This document shows positions 7,341 to 15,107 of a stretch of 24,425 nucleotides of DNA, in pieces; the first letter of the stretch is position 1, and each line of letters opens with the position of its first letter. The notes under the pieces are model-generated. The model had not been told where the DNA came from. It saw only the letters and a program-made list of their open reading frames with translations, and made no database searches. A program made the translations under genes and the position numbers. This DNA is from Thermodesulfobacteriota bacterium (lineage in GTDB: Bacteria > Desulfobacterota_D > UBA1144 > Nemesobacterales > UBA2774): assembly GCA_035325995.1 (NCBI GenBank), contig DAOKYU010000018.1:1-24425 (forward strand), in the 5' to 3' direction.

Positions 7341-7354
7341 AGATTTGTTCCGAC

Positions 7355-7921
7355 ATGGTGTCCCCCGAAAGGATTATCAAGCTTTGGGAGAAAGAGCAAG
7401 AAAAATGGGGTCTTGAGGATTGGGTGCTCCTGTTTTCGAACCAGAAACGGCACCTCGGATACTGCAAACCCCGTAAGAGAATTATCTCGCTCTCGCTCGC
7501 CTTTTTGAGTACGAACTCGTTCCAGGTGATGAAGGACACGCTCCTTCACGAGATCGCGCACGCGATCCATTACATGGAGACGGGAAAGACCAACCACGAC
7601 AACGGCTGGAGGGACGTCGCCCGGCGAGTCGGGTGTAGGCCCGAGAGGTGCGCACCGGTGGACGGGCTGACGATGCCGCGCGGCAAGTACATCGGGCTCT
7701 GCCCGGCGTGCAGCAAGACGATCTACTTTTACCGGAAGGTAAAGCGGAGCTATTCCTGCAGCGAGTGCACGAAGGGCTACGACCCGCGCTTCAGGCTGAA
7801 GATAATGTCTACCGAGGTCTACGAGCTCAACGGCGGACGGAACGGCGCATACGGCGCGCGGAGGAACGGCGCGGGAAGGAACGGGAGCGGAAGGAACGGC
7901 AATTCCCGTAACCACAGGTAA
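7355..7921 (+). CDS. SprT-like zinc metallopeptidase-fold protein
   Basis: A 188-aa SprT-like family protein. The HExxH zinc motif is HEIAH (65-69), with H81 in TNHDNGW as the likely third ligand. This is followed by a zinc ribbon: C116xxC119 and C135xxC138. SprT/Spartan-like domains are metal-dependent; the eukaryotic member cleaves DNA-protein crosslinks, while bacterial SprT function is poorly defined. The C-terminus after about 158 is a low-complexity Gly-Arg-Asn tail (GGRNG, RRNGAGRNGSGRNG) that may bind nucleic acid; this is unusual. The start at ATG 7355 has no SD, and with the -10 box at 7335-7340 the mRNA may be leaderless. It is divergent from the 106-aa gene. Confidence 0.88.
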   Translation: MVSPERIIKLWEKEQEKWGLEDWVLLFSNQKRHLGYCKPRKRIISLSLAFLSTNSFQVMKDTLLHEIAHAIHYMETGKTNHDNGWRDVARRVGCRPERCAPVDGLTMPRGKYIGLCPACSKTIYFYRKVKRSYSCSECTKGYDPRFRLKIMSTEVYELNGGRNGAYGARRNGAGRNGSGRNGNSRNHR

Positions 7922-7976
7922 GGACCGCAGCCCCGTCCGAAAAATCGGAGCTTGAAAATGTTACGTCATCTTCGTC

Positions 7977-8014
7977 GGAACACCGTGACATCAGTACGTG
8001 TTCCACGGTAAAAT
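7977..8014 (+). promoter_or_regulatory. Promoter with operator-like inverted repeat for the LLM oxidoreductase
   Basis: GTGACA (-35, 7985-7990) and TAAAAT (-10, 8009-8014) are 18 nt apart. GGAACAC (7977-7983) and GTGTTCC (7998-8004) form a perfect 7-bp inverted repeat with a 14-nt centre that straddles the -35 box, as expected of a repressor site. The downstream gene starts at 8054 with GGAGG at 8043-8047. Confidence 0.55.
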
Positions 8015-8053
8015 AGATAAGTATCTAAGCTCTGAATCCACCGGAGGCTCCAA

Positions 8054-8896
8054 ATGAAATTCGGCATTTCGATATTCGCGACCGATTACGCCATGCACCC
8101 CTCGGAGCTCGCGCGCGAGGTGGAGGAGCGCGGCTTCGAATCGATATGGTTCCCCGAGCACACGCACATCCCCGTCAGGCGCACGAGCCCGTTCCCCGGG
8201 GGAGGGGAGCTGCCGAAGCAGTACTGGCACACGTACGACCTGTTCGTCGCGCTCACCGCCGCAGCCATGGCGACGACGCGGCTCCGCATCGCGTCGGGCA
8301 TATGCCTCATGGTCGAGCACGACCCGATTACGGCGGCGAAACAGGTCGCGAGCCTCGACGCCCTTTCGGGAGGGCGGTTCATATTCGGCATAGGGGGCGG
8401 ATGGAACGCCGAGGAGATGTCGAACCACGGGACGTATTTCAAGAAGCGCTGGCAGATACTGCGCGAGCGGATACTCGCCATGAAGGAGATCTGGGCCAGC
8501 GACGAGGCCGAGTTCCACGGCGAGTACGTCGATTTCGACAGGATACTCTCCTATCCCAAGCCCGTGCAGAAGCCGCATCCTCCCATATACATGGGCGGGT
8601 TCGGGCCGCGCACGTTCGACCGTGTGGTCGAGTTCTGCGACGGGTGGGTTCCGATCGCGATCCCGCCGGACGACATGGGGCGGCTGGTAATAGCGCTCAG
8701 GGACGCGGCGGGGCACGCCGGGAGGGACCCCGACGAGCTGACGGTTACGTACATGACGCTGCCGGGTCCTTCGCGGGAGGACGTCGATACGCTGGCCGAA
8801 GCCGGCGTCGAAAGGATAGTGTTCACGACGCCCACGGGCGGGACGGACGTCGTGCTGCCTGTGCTGGACGGGTTTGCGAAGCTGGCGGGGCTTTGA
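8054..8896 (+). CDS. LLM class F420-dependent (luciferase-like) oxidoreductase
   Basis: A 280-aa bacterial-luciferase-fold TIM barrel. The N-terminal strand MKFGISIF, the WFPEHTHIP loop, TTRLRIASGI, the HDPITAAKQVASLDALSGGRFIFGIGGGWN core and the GEYVDF...PKPVQKPHPPIYMGG segment are family hallmarks; the latter two place it with the TIGR03619-like F420-dependent group. Members transfer hydride between reduced F420 (or FMN) and an organic substrate; the substrate here cannot be read from sequence. It is full length, starting at ATG 8054 with GGAGG 6 nt upstream. It has its own promoter and a putative operator at 7977-8014, and is followed by repeats, so it is monocistronic. If it uses F420, cofactor biosynthesis genes should exist elsewhere in the genome. 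Confidence 0.9.
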   Translation: MKFGISIFATDYAMHPSELAREVEERGFESIWFPEHTHIPVRRTSPFPGGGELPKQYWHTYDLFVALTAAAMATTRLRIASGICLMVEHDPITAAKQVASLDALSGGRFIFGIGGGWNAEEMSNHGTYFKKRWQILRERILAMKEIWASDEAEFHGEYVDFDRILSYPKPVQKPHPPIYMGGFGPRTFDRVVEFCDGWVPIAIPPDDMGRLVIALRDAAGHAGRDPDELTVTYMTLPGPSREDVDTLAEAGVERIVFTTPTGGTDVVLPVLDGFAKLAGL

Positions 8897-10110
8897 GGGG
8901 GCAGGGGCAAGGCTGCCGCTTCCTTCTATGCGTCATCGCTACTTCGGATTCCTGCACGCGTGGCTTGCTCGATTGTCAGCGGACACAGTCCGCCGGGCCG
9001 GGGACACGTAGTGTCGTTTTCGACGTAGCGACGAAGTTGCCATAGGCACTTGAAGCGCGGCTGACGGTATTAGCAATGGGCTGCCACTTCGAATTCCAGC
9101 GGGCGTGGCCCGTTAGCGGCTGAAGGGGAAGTTCTGAGCCTAGCTGGTAAGAATGGTGGAAGGGCTTTCTACTTTTGACTGACCAAAAGTAGCAAAAGTC
9201 ACGGGCCGGGAAAAATTCTGCTAAAAATCATCGTTCCTTCGCTAAATCCTCCACCGGCCCACAGCCCCACATCGGATTTTTAACGCTCATACACTCGATT
9301 TTCTTAACGCGAATTTTGACGGCCCGGAAGTGTATTGCTGCGCCGTTCACACGGCTTGCAATATTATGATTTATCCACCGACTTTGCATTTTCCGTCATT
9401 CTGAACTTGATTCAGAATCTCGTTTTTAAAAGCATGAACAGAAAAGGCTAAGGCATACATCTCATGGGGTCTCCAGTGGCTGAAGGGGAAGTTCTATACT
9501 TAACCTACAAGGTCGATATAAGGCTTTCTACTTTTCCTTGATGAAAAGTAGCACACACGAAGTGTGTTTTCCGACGAAGTACCTTCATGGATTTTTGCAA
9601 CTGAAGTGCGAAAGGTGGTAATAGAAATGCGCCGCTACTTCGATTGCGTGCGGCTGCGAGCCGCCGGGCCGGGGACACGTAGTGTCTTTTTCGACATAGC
9701 ATAGAAGGTGCTAAAGTCACTTGAAGCGCGTCAGGTGGTAATAGCAAGACTGCTGCTACTTCGGAATCCTGCACGCGAGGCGTGCAAAATCATCGTTCCT
9801 TCGCTAAATCCTCCAAATACTATACCCCCACCCTGACCCTCCCCCTGGGAGGGGGAGGGAAGAGTAAGGTAGGTCGGATTTTTAACGCTTATCCACTCGA
9901 TTTTCTTAACGCGAATTTTGACGGCCCGGAAGTGTATTGCTGCGCTGCTTATGCAGCTTGCAATATTAAGGGATTTTCGGCATAGCGCGGGAGGTGCCGA
10001 GATCACCTTAAGCGCGGCTGATGATAATAGCAATACCTCGTTACTTCGATCCCCAGCGGGCGTGGCCTGCCGACGTGCAAGTCCGGAATTTTACATTACA
10101 CTAATCATCC
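8897..10110. repeat. Longest palindromic repeat cluster (B2, L, chimeric B, five A units)
   Basis: No gene is supported. In order: right end of an A unit (about 8936-8952); h1 GCGGACACAGTCCGC (8979-8993); GGACAC-GTA-GTGTC; A unit (9017-9097); h1; leader L (about 9115-9150); hairpin CTACTTTT (9169-9176)/AAAAGTAG (9185-9192); element B2 (9202-9326); h2 (9334-9362, inner stem GCCG/CGGC); class D repeat GTCATTCTGAAC..GATTCAGAATCT (about 9393-9466); L (9464-9504); hairpin (9528-9551); diverged A (about 9567-9647); A (about 9688-9769); h1 GCACGCGAGGCGTGC (9771-9785); right part of a B element (9786-9928); h2 (9935-9963); A (9974-10053); and h1 with one mismatch. The methyltransferase gene starts about 40 nt further on. 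Confidence 0.85.
9202..9326. repeat. B element copy 2 (125 bp)
   Basis: The architecture, interior and length match copy 1 (4685-4809). It is flanked on the left by the CTACTTTT-GACTGACC-AAAAGTAG hairpin and on the right by h2. Confidence 0.85.
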
Positions 10111-10806
10111 ATGGAAGAGAGATTCGATCCGAAAAAGAGATTCAACGAAAGGGCCACGGTTTACGACGCCGACGTGCTGAAGATAATCCCGGGTTACGCC
10201 GCGCTCCACGAAACGGTGTGTCATTTGCTGGAAACCACCCTGCCCGAAAACGCGTTCGTGCTGGTCGCCGGGGTCGGCACGGGGAACGAGACCGTTTCGC
10301 TCGCCGAGCGCAATCCCGGATGGCGTGTGACGGGGTTCGACATCGCGGAGAACATGATAGCCACCGCCTCGGCGAAGGTGGAAGCGCGGGGGCTCGGGCA
10401 CAGGGTCGAGCTCATCCACGGCACCGTCAACGACGTATTCCAGGAGGCGTTCGACGGCGCGGCCGCGCTCCTCGTGATGCACTTCATACCATACGCGCAG
10501 AAGCTCTCGTTCCTCCGGGAGATAAACTTCAGGCTGAGGCCCGGCGGGACTCTCCTCCTGGCCGACTTCACGGGCGACAGGGGGTCGTTCGAGTTCGAGT
10601 CGTTCGTGACCGCGTGGGAGGATTACATGCTCGAAAGGAGGGAGAGGAAAGACGTAGACGAGACGGTGGGCCACACGCGGCGGGACCTCGACATACTCTC
10701 GCATGCGAGCATGGTCGAGCTCATACAGCGCGCCGGGTTCCTCCACCCGCGGCTCTTCTGGAAGTCGCTGGTGTTCAGCGCGTACGTTGCGGAGAAGGGA
10801 GAGTAG
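10111..10806 (+). CDS. Class I SAM-dependent methyltransferase
   Basis: A 231-aa Rossmann-fold methyltransferase. Motif I is VLVAGVGTGNET (about 50-61), the acidic residue ending strand 2 lies in WRVTGFDIAENMIATA, and motif IV-like LLVMHFIPY and LRPGGTLLLADF follow in order. The overall pattern (FNERATVYDADVLKIIPGY at the N-terminus, then a helical lid) resembles CmoA-like or generic methyltransferase-domain-25 proteins; the substrate cannot be assigned. The start ATG 10111 has no SD; a TACACT -10-like box (10097-10102) lies so close that the mRNA may be leaderless. It is isolated between two repeat clusters and is full length. Confidence 0.88.
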   Translation: MEERFDPKKRFNERATVYDADVLKIIPGYAALHETVCHLLETTLPENAFVLVAGVGTGNETVSLAERNPGWRVTGFDIAENMIATASAKVEARGLGHRVELIHGTVNDVFQEAFDGAAALLVMHFIPYAQKLSFLREINFRLRPGGTLLLADFTGDRGSFEFESFVTAWEDYMLERRERKDVDETVGHTRRDLDILSHASMVELIQRAGFLHPRLFWKSLVFSAYVAEKGE

Positions 10807-11808
10807 GCGGGAGGTGTTGCTGGCTAAGCAGAGCCTATTCTGTCATTCCCGAATGTATGTACCTGCCGCGGCGAAGCTTTCTTGTCCGACGTAGCTTTAG
10901 CGAAGTCGGAAGCGAAGCCGGGTCGGGAATCCAGCACGCCACGCATGCACGAATACGACGTCGCGGCTGTGAGCCGCGAACCCCCACTTCCGTCATCCTG
11001 AACTTGTTTCAGGATCTCGTTTTAAAGTCTTCAAGGCAAAGGATCAACTGCAACTGCGAAAGCTGGTAGAGGCTGCGGGGTTGGCGGCCTTGCGGGGGAC
11101 GTTCTGAGCTAGCTGGTAGGGGTGGTGCAAGTGTTCTCTACCTTTCCCTGATGAGAAGTAGCACACACGTACGTGTGATTTTCGACGTAGCGGGTCAGGA
11201 GACTATAGGCACCGTAAGCGCGGCTGGTGGTAATGGCAGAGCGCTGCTACTTCGAATTCCAGCGGGCGTGGCCCGCCTAAAAATCATCGTTCCTTCGCTA
11301 AATCCTCCAAATACTATACCCCCACCCTGACCCTCCCCCTGGGAGGGGGAGGGAAGAGTAAGGTAGGTCGGATTTTTAACGCTTATCCACTCGATTTTCT
11401 TAACGCGAATTTTGACGGCCCGGAAGTGTATTGCTGCGCTGCTTATGCAGCTTGCAATATTAAGGGATTTTCGACGTAGCACCAAAGTTGCTGAAACCAT
11501 CCTGAAGCGCGGCTGGTGGTAATGGCAGAGCGCTGCTACTTCGAATTCCAGCGGGCGTGGCCCACCGGCCCGGAGGGGTATTGCTGCGCTGCTTCCGGCT
11601 TCGGCCAAGGCCTTCGCCGAGACAAGCACGCAGCTTGCAATGGCGGAAAAGCGCTTGATGAATTGCTGGTGGAAATGGATTCCCGACCCGGCTTCGCATG
11701 GCTACGCCCCGACAAGCGCCGCGGCATGTACATACATTCGGGAATGACAGATTAGGGAGTCTCGCGGTTTTTCGCTGCAGCTACGTCATAATACCGTGCG
11801 GCGCGCAC
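10807..11808. repeat. Palindromic repeat cluster with inverted class C copies
   Basis: No gene is supported. In order: class C repeat (about 10843-10935); h1-like GCGGCTGTGAGCCGC; class D repeat GTCATCCTGAAC..GTTTCAGGATCT (about 10991-11025); variant leader L2 (about 11055-11125); hairpin CTACCTTT/AGAAGTAG (both arms altered from the common form, about 11139-11162); ACACGTACGTGTG; A unit (about 11180-11260); h1 GCGGGCGTGGCCCGC (11262-11276); right part of a B element (11279-11422); h2 (11430-11458); A unit (about 11468-11549); expanded h2 with an insert in its loop (about 11578-11641); and an inverted class C copy (about 11670-11752) of the repeat at 10843. Positions 11280-11473 match 9786-9979 throughout. 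Confidence 0.82.
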
Positions 11809-11856
11809 AAAAAAAGGGCCCGGCCGGAGGAAGGTTCGCAACGACAGACCGGACCC
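11809..11856 (-). terminator. Rho-independent terminator of the winged-helix methyltransferase gene
   Basis: Read on the minus strand, GGGTCCGG (11856-11849) pairs with CCGGGCCC (11823-11816), including one G-U pair, and is followed by seven T (11815-11809). It lies 39 nt past the stop codon at 11895. Confidence 0.75.
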
Positions 11857-11894
11857 CTGATTCAATACCCCAAACTTTATTGCCGTATTCATTG

Positions 11895-12953
11895 TCAGGG
11901 CCTTGCTTCGAAAACGAGGTTGAACGGTGTTTCGGACGCACGCCTGAATCTCGTGAAGCCGCCCTTCGTGACGACGTCCTTGATCCTGGCCTCGCCCGCC
12001 TGTGCCCCGAGTGCGAGCCCGACCTCCTGGTCGAGCGACGCCGGGGTGCATATCAGCGTGGACGCGCCGTAGTAAGCCCTTCCGACAGGATTAATATTAT
12101 CCTCTATTTTGTCGTTCGCATAGGGCTCGACGATCATCCACGTTCCGTCGGGCGCGAGGGACTTCAGCACGTGGGCCGACGCGCCCACCGGATCGCCCAT
12201 GTCGTGGAGGCAGTCGAAGAACGTTACGAGGTCGTAATCCGTCCCCGGATAGCCCTTCGAAGCCGCCACCTCGAAGCTCGTGTTGCCGGATACTCCCGCC
12301 TTTTCCGCCGCCTGCCGGGCCCTTTCGACCGACGGCCCGTGGTAGTCGTAGCCGATGAAAGTAGAATTCGGCCAGGTCTTCGCCATGAGTATCGTCGAAG
12401 CGCCGTGCCCGCATCCGACGTCTGCCACGAGCGCCCCTTCTTCGAGCTTTTCGACGACGCCGTCCAGCGACGGTATCCAGCCCGACGTCAGGTTGGCTAT
12501 ATAGCTCGGGCGGAAGAACCTTTCCGTCCCTTCGAAAAGGCCGTGGTCGTGCTGGTGCCAGCCGAAACCGTCTCCCGTGCGGAACCGCTTTTCTATCTCG
12601 GGGTACGAGCGGATGGCCGAAACGGCCACCTGAAACGCGCCGGGAAGGAAAGCTGGGCTCGTCTCGTCGGCGAAGGCAAGCGCCTGCTCGGGGGAGAGGC
12701 TGAACTTTCCCGAGTCGGGGTCGTAGGTCACGTATCCGCCTGCCGCCTGGCAGGATGCCCATTCCCTTACGTACCTCTCGGCCGTGCCGGTCTTTTCCGC
12801 GAGCTCGGCCGGGGTCATCGGGCCGTTATCCGCGAGGGCCTTGTAAAGCCCGAGCTTGTCTCCTATGACGGCGAGCCCGGCGTGATACGCGCCCCCGAAA
12901 TCCACTATCGCCCTTCCTATAAGCTCTTCAAGCTTTGATTGATCGATTGACAT
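11895..12953 (-). CDS. Winged-helix plus SAM methyltransferase (Rv2258c-like)
   Basis: A 352-aa protein. The N-terminal ~90 residues form a winged helix (LGLYKALADNGPMTPAELAEKTGTAERYVREWASCQAAGGYV). The class I methyltransferase domain starts at motif I VADVGCGHGAS (176-186), with acidic FIGYDYH, then FDCLHDMGDPVGASAHVLKSLAPDGTWMIVEP. This two-domain layout is shared with the mycobacterial Rv2258c family, probable small-molecule methyltransferases; the substrate is unknown. The start is ATG 12953 with GGAGG 8 nt upstream. It lies 222 nt downstream of, and in the same direction as, a sigma-54 activator gene. The gap carries a -24/-12-like promoter (12997-13012) and several palindromes, so it is the prime candidate target of that activator (inference). 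A terminator at 11809-11856 closes the unit. Confidence 0.88.
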   Translation of the reverse strand: MSIDQSKLEELIGRAIVDFGGAYHAGLAVIGDKLGLYKALADNGPMTPAELAEKTGTAERYVREWASCQAAGGYVTYDPDSGKFSLSPEQALAFADETSPAFLPGAFQVAVSAIRSYPEIEKRFRTGDGFGWHQHDHGLFEGTERFFRPSYIANLTSGWIPSLDGVVEKLEEGALVADVGCGHGASTILMAKTWPNSTFIGYDYHGPSVERARQAAEKAGVSGNTSFEVAASKGYPGTDYDLVTFFDCLHDMGDPVGASAHVLKSLAPDGTWMIVEPYANDKIEDNINPVGRAYYGASTLICTPASLDQEVGLALGAQAGEARIKDVVTKGGFTRFRRASETPFNLVFEARP

Positions 12954-12996
12954 ACGAGTAACCTCCGTGTGATTTTTTAAATTCCGGGGGAGTTAT

Positions 12997-13012
12997 TACA
13001 TAAACCGTGCCA
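12997..13012 (-). promoter_or_regulatory. Sigma-54 (-24/-12)-like promoter
   Basis: The minus strand reads CTGGCACGGTTTATGTA. The -24 half matches YTGGCACGR exactly and spacing to the -12 half is correct; the -12 half ATGTA departs from TTGCW at two places, including the usual C. It lies 44 nt upstream of the methyltransferase ATG, with a sigma-54 activator gene next door. Confidence 0.5.
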
Positions 13013-13021
13013 GAACCGCTG

Positions 13022-13122
13022 CCTGAAAAATGTGTAACGATTTCAGGGAGTTGAAGCGTGAACGAGCGCCGTGCCCGCCGCGAAATATCGCGCCGCCGGG
13101 AAATTCAGCGGTTCCGGACCGC
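13022..13122. promoter_or_regulatory. Candidate upstream activator sites
   Basis: Three inverted repeats lie behind the -24 box: CCTGAAA (13022-13028)/TTTCAGG (13041-13047); CGCGA-AATA-TCGCG (13079-13092); and GCGGT-TCCGG-ACCGC (13108-13122). The last two sit about 95-135 nt from the predicted transcription start, the usual distance for enhancer-binding proteins. Which one is bound, if any, cannot be told from sequence. Confidence 0.35.
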
Positions 13123-13175
13123 GAGATTAAGCGGTGCGGTACGGTATATTCGGGCCCACGGATACCTGAAAGGGC

Positions 13176-15107
13176 TCAGGGCTTCTTAATCCCGAGGGTC
13201 TTCATACGCGAGCGCAGGGTAGAGGGATTCATACCGAGAAGCTCGGCCGCCCCGCCCTTGCCGTAGATCCTTCCTCGGGCGGCTTCGAGCGCCTTCAGGA
13301 TGTTGCGCCGTTCGAGCTCGGCCAGCTCTTCGAGCCTGTAGACGGACACGGCTTCTTTCGCGGGAGTCGGGGCCGCCTCCCCGGGCCCGATAACCGTTTC
13401 GGGCAGCGCGCGGCCGAGGTCGAGCGCCCCGCCCGGGGAGGTGATGACCGCCCTTTCGATGACGTTCTGGAGCTCCCTTACGTTGCCGGGCCAACGGTAG
13501 GAGAGCAGCTTTTCGATGCACCGGTCCGTGAGGGGGCTTATGTCCCTGCCCATGCGCTTCGCGAACTTTTGGGCGAAAAAGCGCGCGAAGAGGCAGATGT
13601 CGTCTCCCCTTTCGCGAAGCGGGGGGATGCTGATCGGAAAAACGTTGAGCCTGTAGTAGAGGTCTTCGCGGAATTCGCCCTTTTCGACCGCGCGCCGGAG
13701 GTCGCGGTTCGTAGCGGCGAGGACGCGGACGTCCACCCTCACCGTGCGCGAGCTGCCGACGGGCTCGAACTCGCCCTCCTGGAGCACGCGGAGGAGCTTC
13801 GATTGAAGGTCGAGAGGGAGCTCCCCTATCTCGTCGAGGAATATCGTCCCCCCGTCGGCGGCGGCGAACCTGCCTACGCGCTTTTTCGTCGCGCCGGTGA
13901 ACGCGCCCGCCTCGTGGCCGAAGAACTCGCTTTCGATGAGGCTCCCGGGAATGGCCGCGCAGTTTACCTTTATCAAGGGCCGCGCGCTCCGGCGGCCGGC
14001 CTTGTGTATCGCGCGGGCGATCACTTCCTTTCCCGTTCCCGTCTCGCCCAGTATGAGGACGGTCGCGTCCGTCCCCGCGACCTTGCGGACGTCTTCGAGC
14101 ACTTCGGCAATGGCGGGGCTCCGGCCTATGATCTCGTCGTAGTTTCCGAGCTCGATGATCTCTTCTTCCAGATACTTCGCGGCGTCCATGAGCGAGCTTA
14201 TCTGCCGCCGGGCTTCGAGCCTTTCGCTTACGCTTCTCAGTATGAGGGTGTAGAAAATTTTTCTATCGACCTCGTATGCCGAGAGCGTCGCCTCGGCCTC
14301 GAACGGCGAGCCGTCGGCCGTTACGGCGCTGAGGCCGCCGTGTATCCAGAGCTTTTTCCTGCCGTCGGGGAGCGCTTCGAGCTCTTTAATGAGCCGGGAG
14401 AGCCTGTCCCTGCTTTCTTTCGCCAGGAAGCGCGCGAAGTCGTTGCCTTCGAGGGCGCCCGCACTGAAGCCGAAGAGCTTTTCGGCGGCCGAGTTGACGA
14501 GGTTCACGCGGAGCCCGGAGTCGAGCTCGATTATCGAATCCATGGCGGAGTCGAGGAGGCTCGACAGCTTCTCCTCACGCTCGCGGAGCTTTTGCTCGGC
14601 GCGGAGCCTTCTGAGCTCGGCGACCGCCCTTTCGGCGAATATGTTGAAAACACCGCTCAGGCGGTCGTCGGCGGGGATGGGCCGCGTGTCGAGCACGGAA
14701 AGATAGCCGAGCGTCGTCCCGTCCACGTCCTTGAGCGGCGCGCCCATGAAGCTCACCGCCTTGAACGACCTCAGCGTGTCGCTGTGGGGGTAGATGTCCA
14801 TTATGTTGTCGGGGTAGTGGACGAGCTTGTCGGCCATGACGACCTCTTCGCAGATGGTGCCCGTGAAGTCGTACTCGTAGTCGTCGAGCCATTCGCCCTT
14901 CATCAGAAAGGCCAGGGCCTTGAGCGTGCGTTTTTCCTTGTTGAGGACGGTGAGCCAGGCGCCTTCGGTGCCGAGGGCCTTGGAGAGGTTTTCGACGATG
15001 GCGTAGAAGAACCGCTTCCCGGTGACGGAGGACGTCGATTCGATGAGCGTTCTCAGGACCCGCTCTTCGTCGAGCTCGCGTATCTGCTTCGCTGCATCAA
15101 GGCTCAT
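13176..15107 (-). CDS. Sigma-54-dependent transcriptional regulator (GAF-PAS-AAA+-Fis HTH)
   Basis: A 643-aa enhancer-binding protein. A GAF domain (about 15-165) is followed by a short coiled coil, a PAS domain (about 180-300), a second coiled linker, the AAA+ sigma-54 interaction domain (about 325-555) and a Fis-type helix-turn-helix (GKGGAAELLGMNPSTLRSRMKTLGI) at the C-terminus. Walker A is GETGTGKE, the sigma-54 contact loop is an intact GAFTGA, Walker B is GGTIFLDEIGEL, and the arginine-finger region is VRVLAATNRDL. There is no receiver domain, so the signal is a ligand or redox cue sensed by GAF/PAS, as in FhlA- or NorR-type regulators. The start is ATG 15107 with GGAGG 8 nt upstream; an ATG 24 nt earlier has no RBS. 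The likely target is the methyltransferase downstream. Confidence 0.92.
   Translation of the reverse strand: MSLDAAKQIRELDEERVLRTLIESTSSVTGKRFFYAIVENLSKALGTEGAWLTVLNKEKRTLKALAFLMKGEWLDDYEYDFTGTICEEVVMADKLVHYPDNIMDIYPHSDTLRSFKAVSFMGAPLKDVDGTTLGYLSVLDTRPIPADDRLSGVFNIFAERAVAELRRLRAEQKLREREEKLSSLLDSAMDSIIELDSGLRVNLVNSAAEKLFGFSAGALEGNDFARFLAKESRDRLSRLIKELEALPDGRKKLWIHGGLSAVTADGSPFEAEATLSAYEVDRKIFYTLILRSVSERLEARRQISSLMDAAKYLEEEIIELGNYDEIIGRSPAIAEVLEDVRKVAGTDATVLILGETGTGKEVIARAIHKAGRRSARPLIKVNCAAIPGSLIESEFFGHEAGAFTGATKKRVGRFAAADGGTIFLDEIGELPLDLQSKLLRVLQEGEFEPVGSSRTVRVDVRVLAATNRDLRRAVEKGEFREDLYYRLNVFPISIPPLRERGDDICLFARFFAQKFAKRMGRDISPLTDRCIEKLLSYRWPGNVRELQNVIERAVITSPGGALDLGRALPETVIGPGEAAPTPAKEAVSVYRLEELAELERRNILKALEAARGRIYGKGGAAELLGMNPSTLRSRMKTLGIKKP

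Noticed and set aside
7301..7915. Long upstream extension of the 106-aa gene
   Set aside because: It is antisense to the SprT-like gene; ATG 7300 has its own promoter and RBS.
9505..9774. Repeat-encoded proteins seen at several loci (for example an 89-91 aa frame at 6206-6481 and 9505-9774)
   Set aside because: The open frames exist because the same repeat modules are duplicated; they lack an RBS and the encoded sequence is interrupted wherever modules differ.
6062..10100. CRISPR array
   Set aside because: Repeats recur but are not evenly spaced, differ in length (81-125 bp) and are palindromic modules; there are no unique spacers and no cas genes.
9918..11069. 383-aa open frame across a methyltransferase and repeats
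   Set aside because: It crosses two repeat clusters and the methyltransferase in a shifted frame; no domain is present.
11796..12938. 380-aa plus-strand open frame
   Set aside because: It is antisense to the winged-helix methyltransferase; the protein is arginine-rich and featureless.
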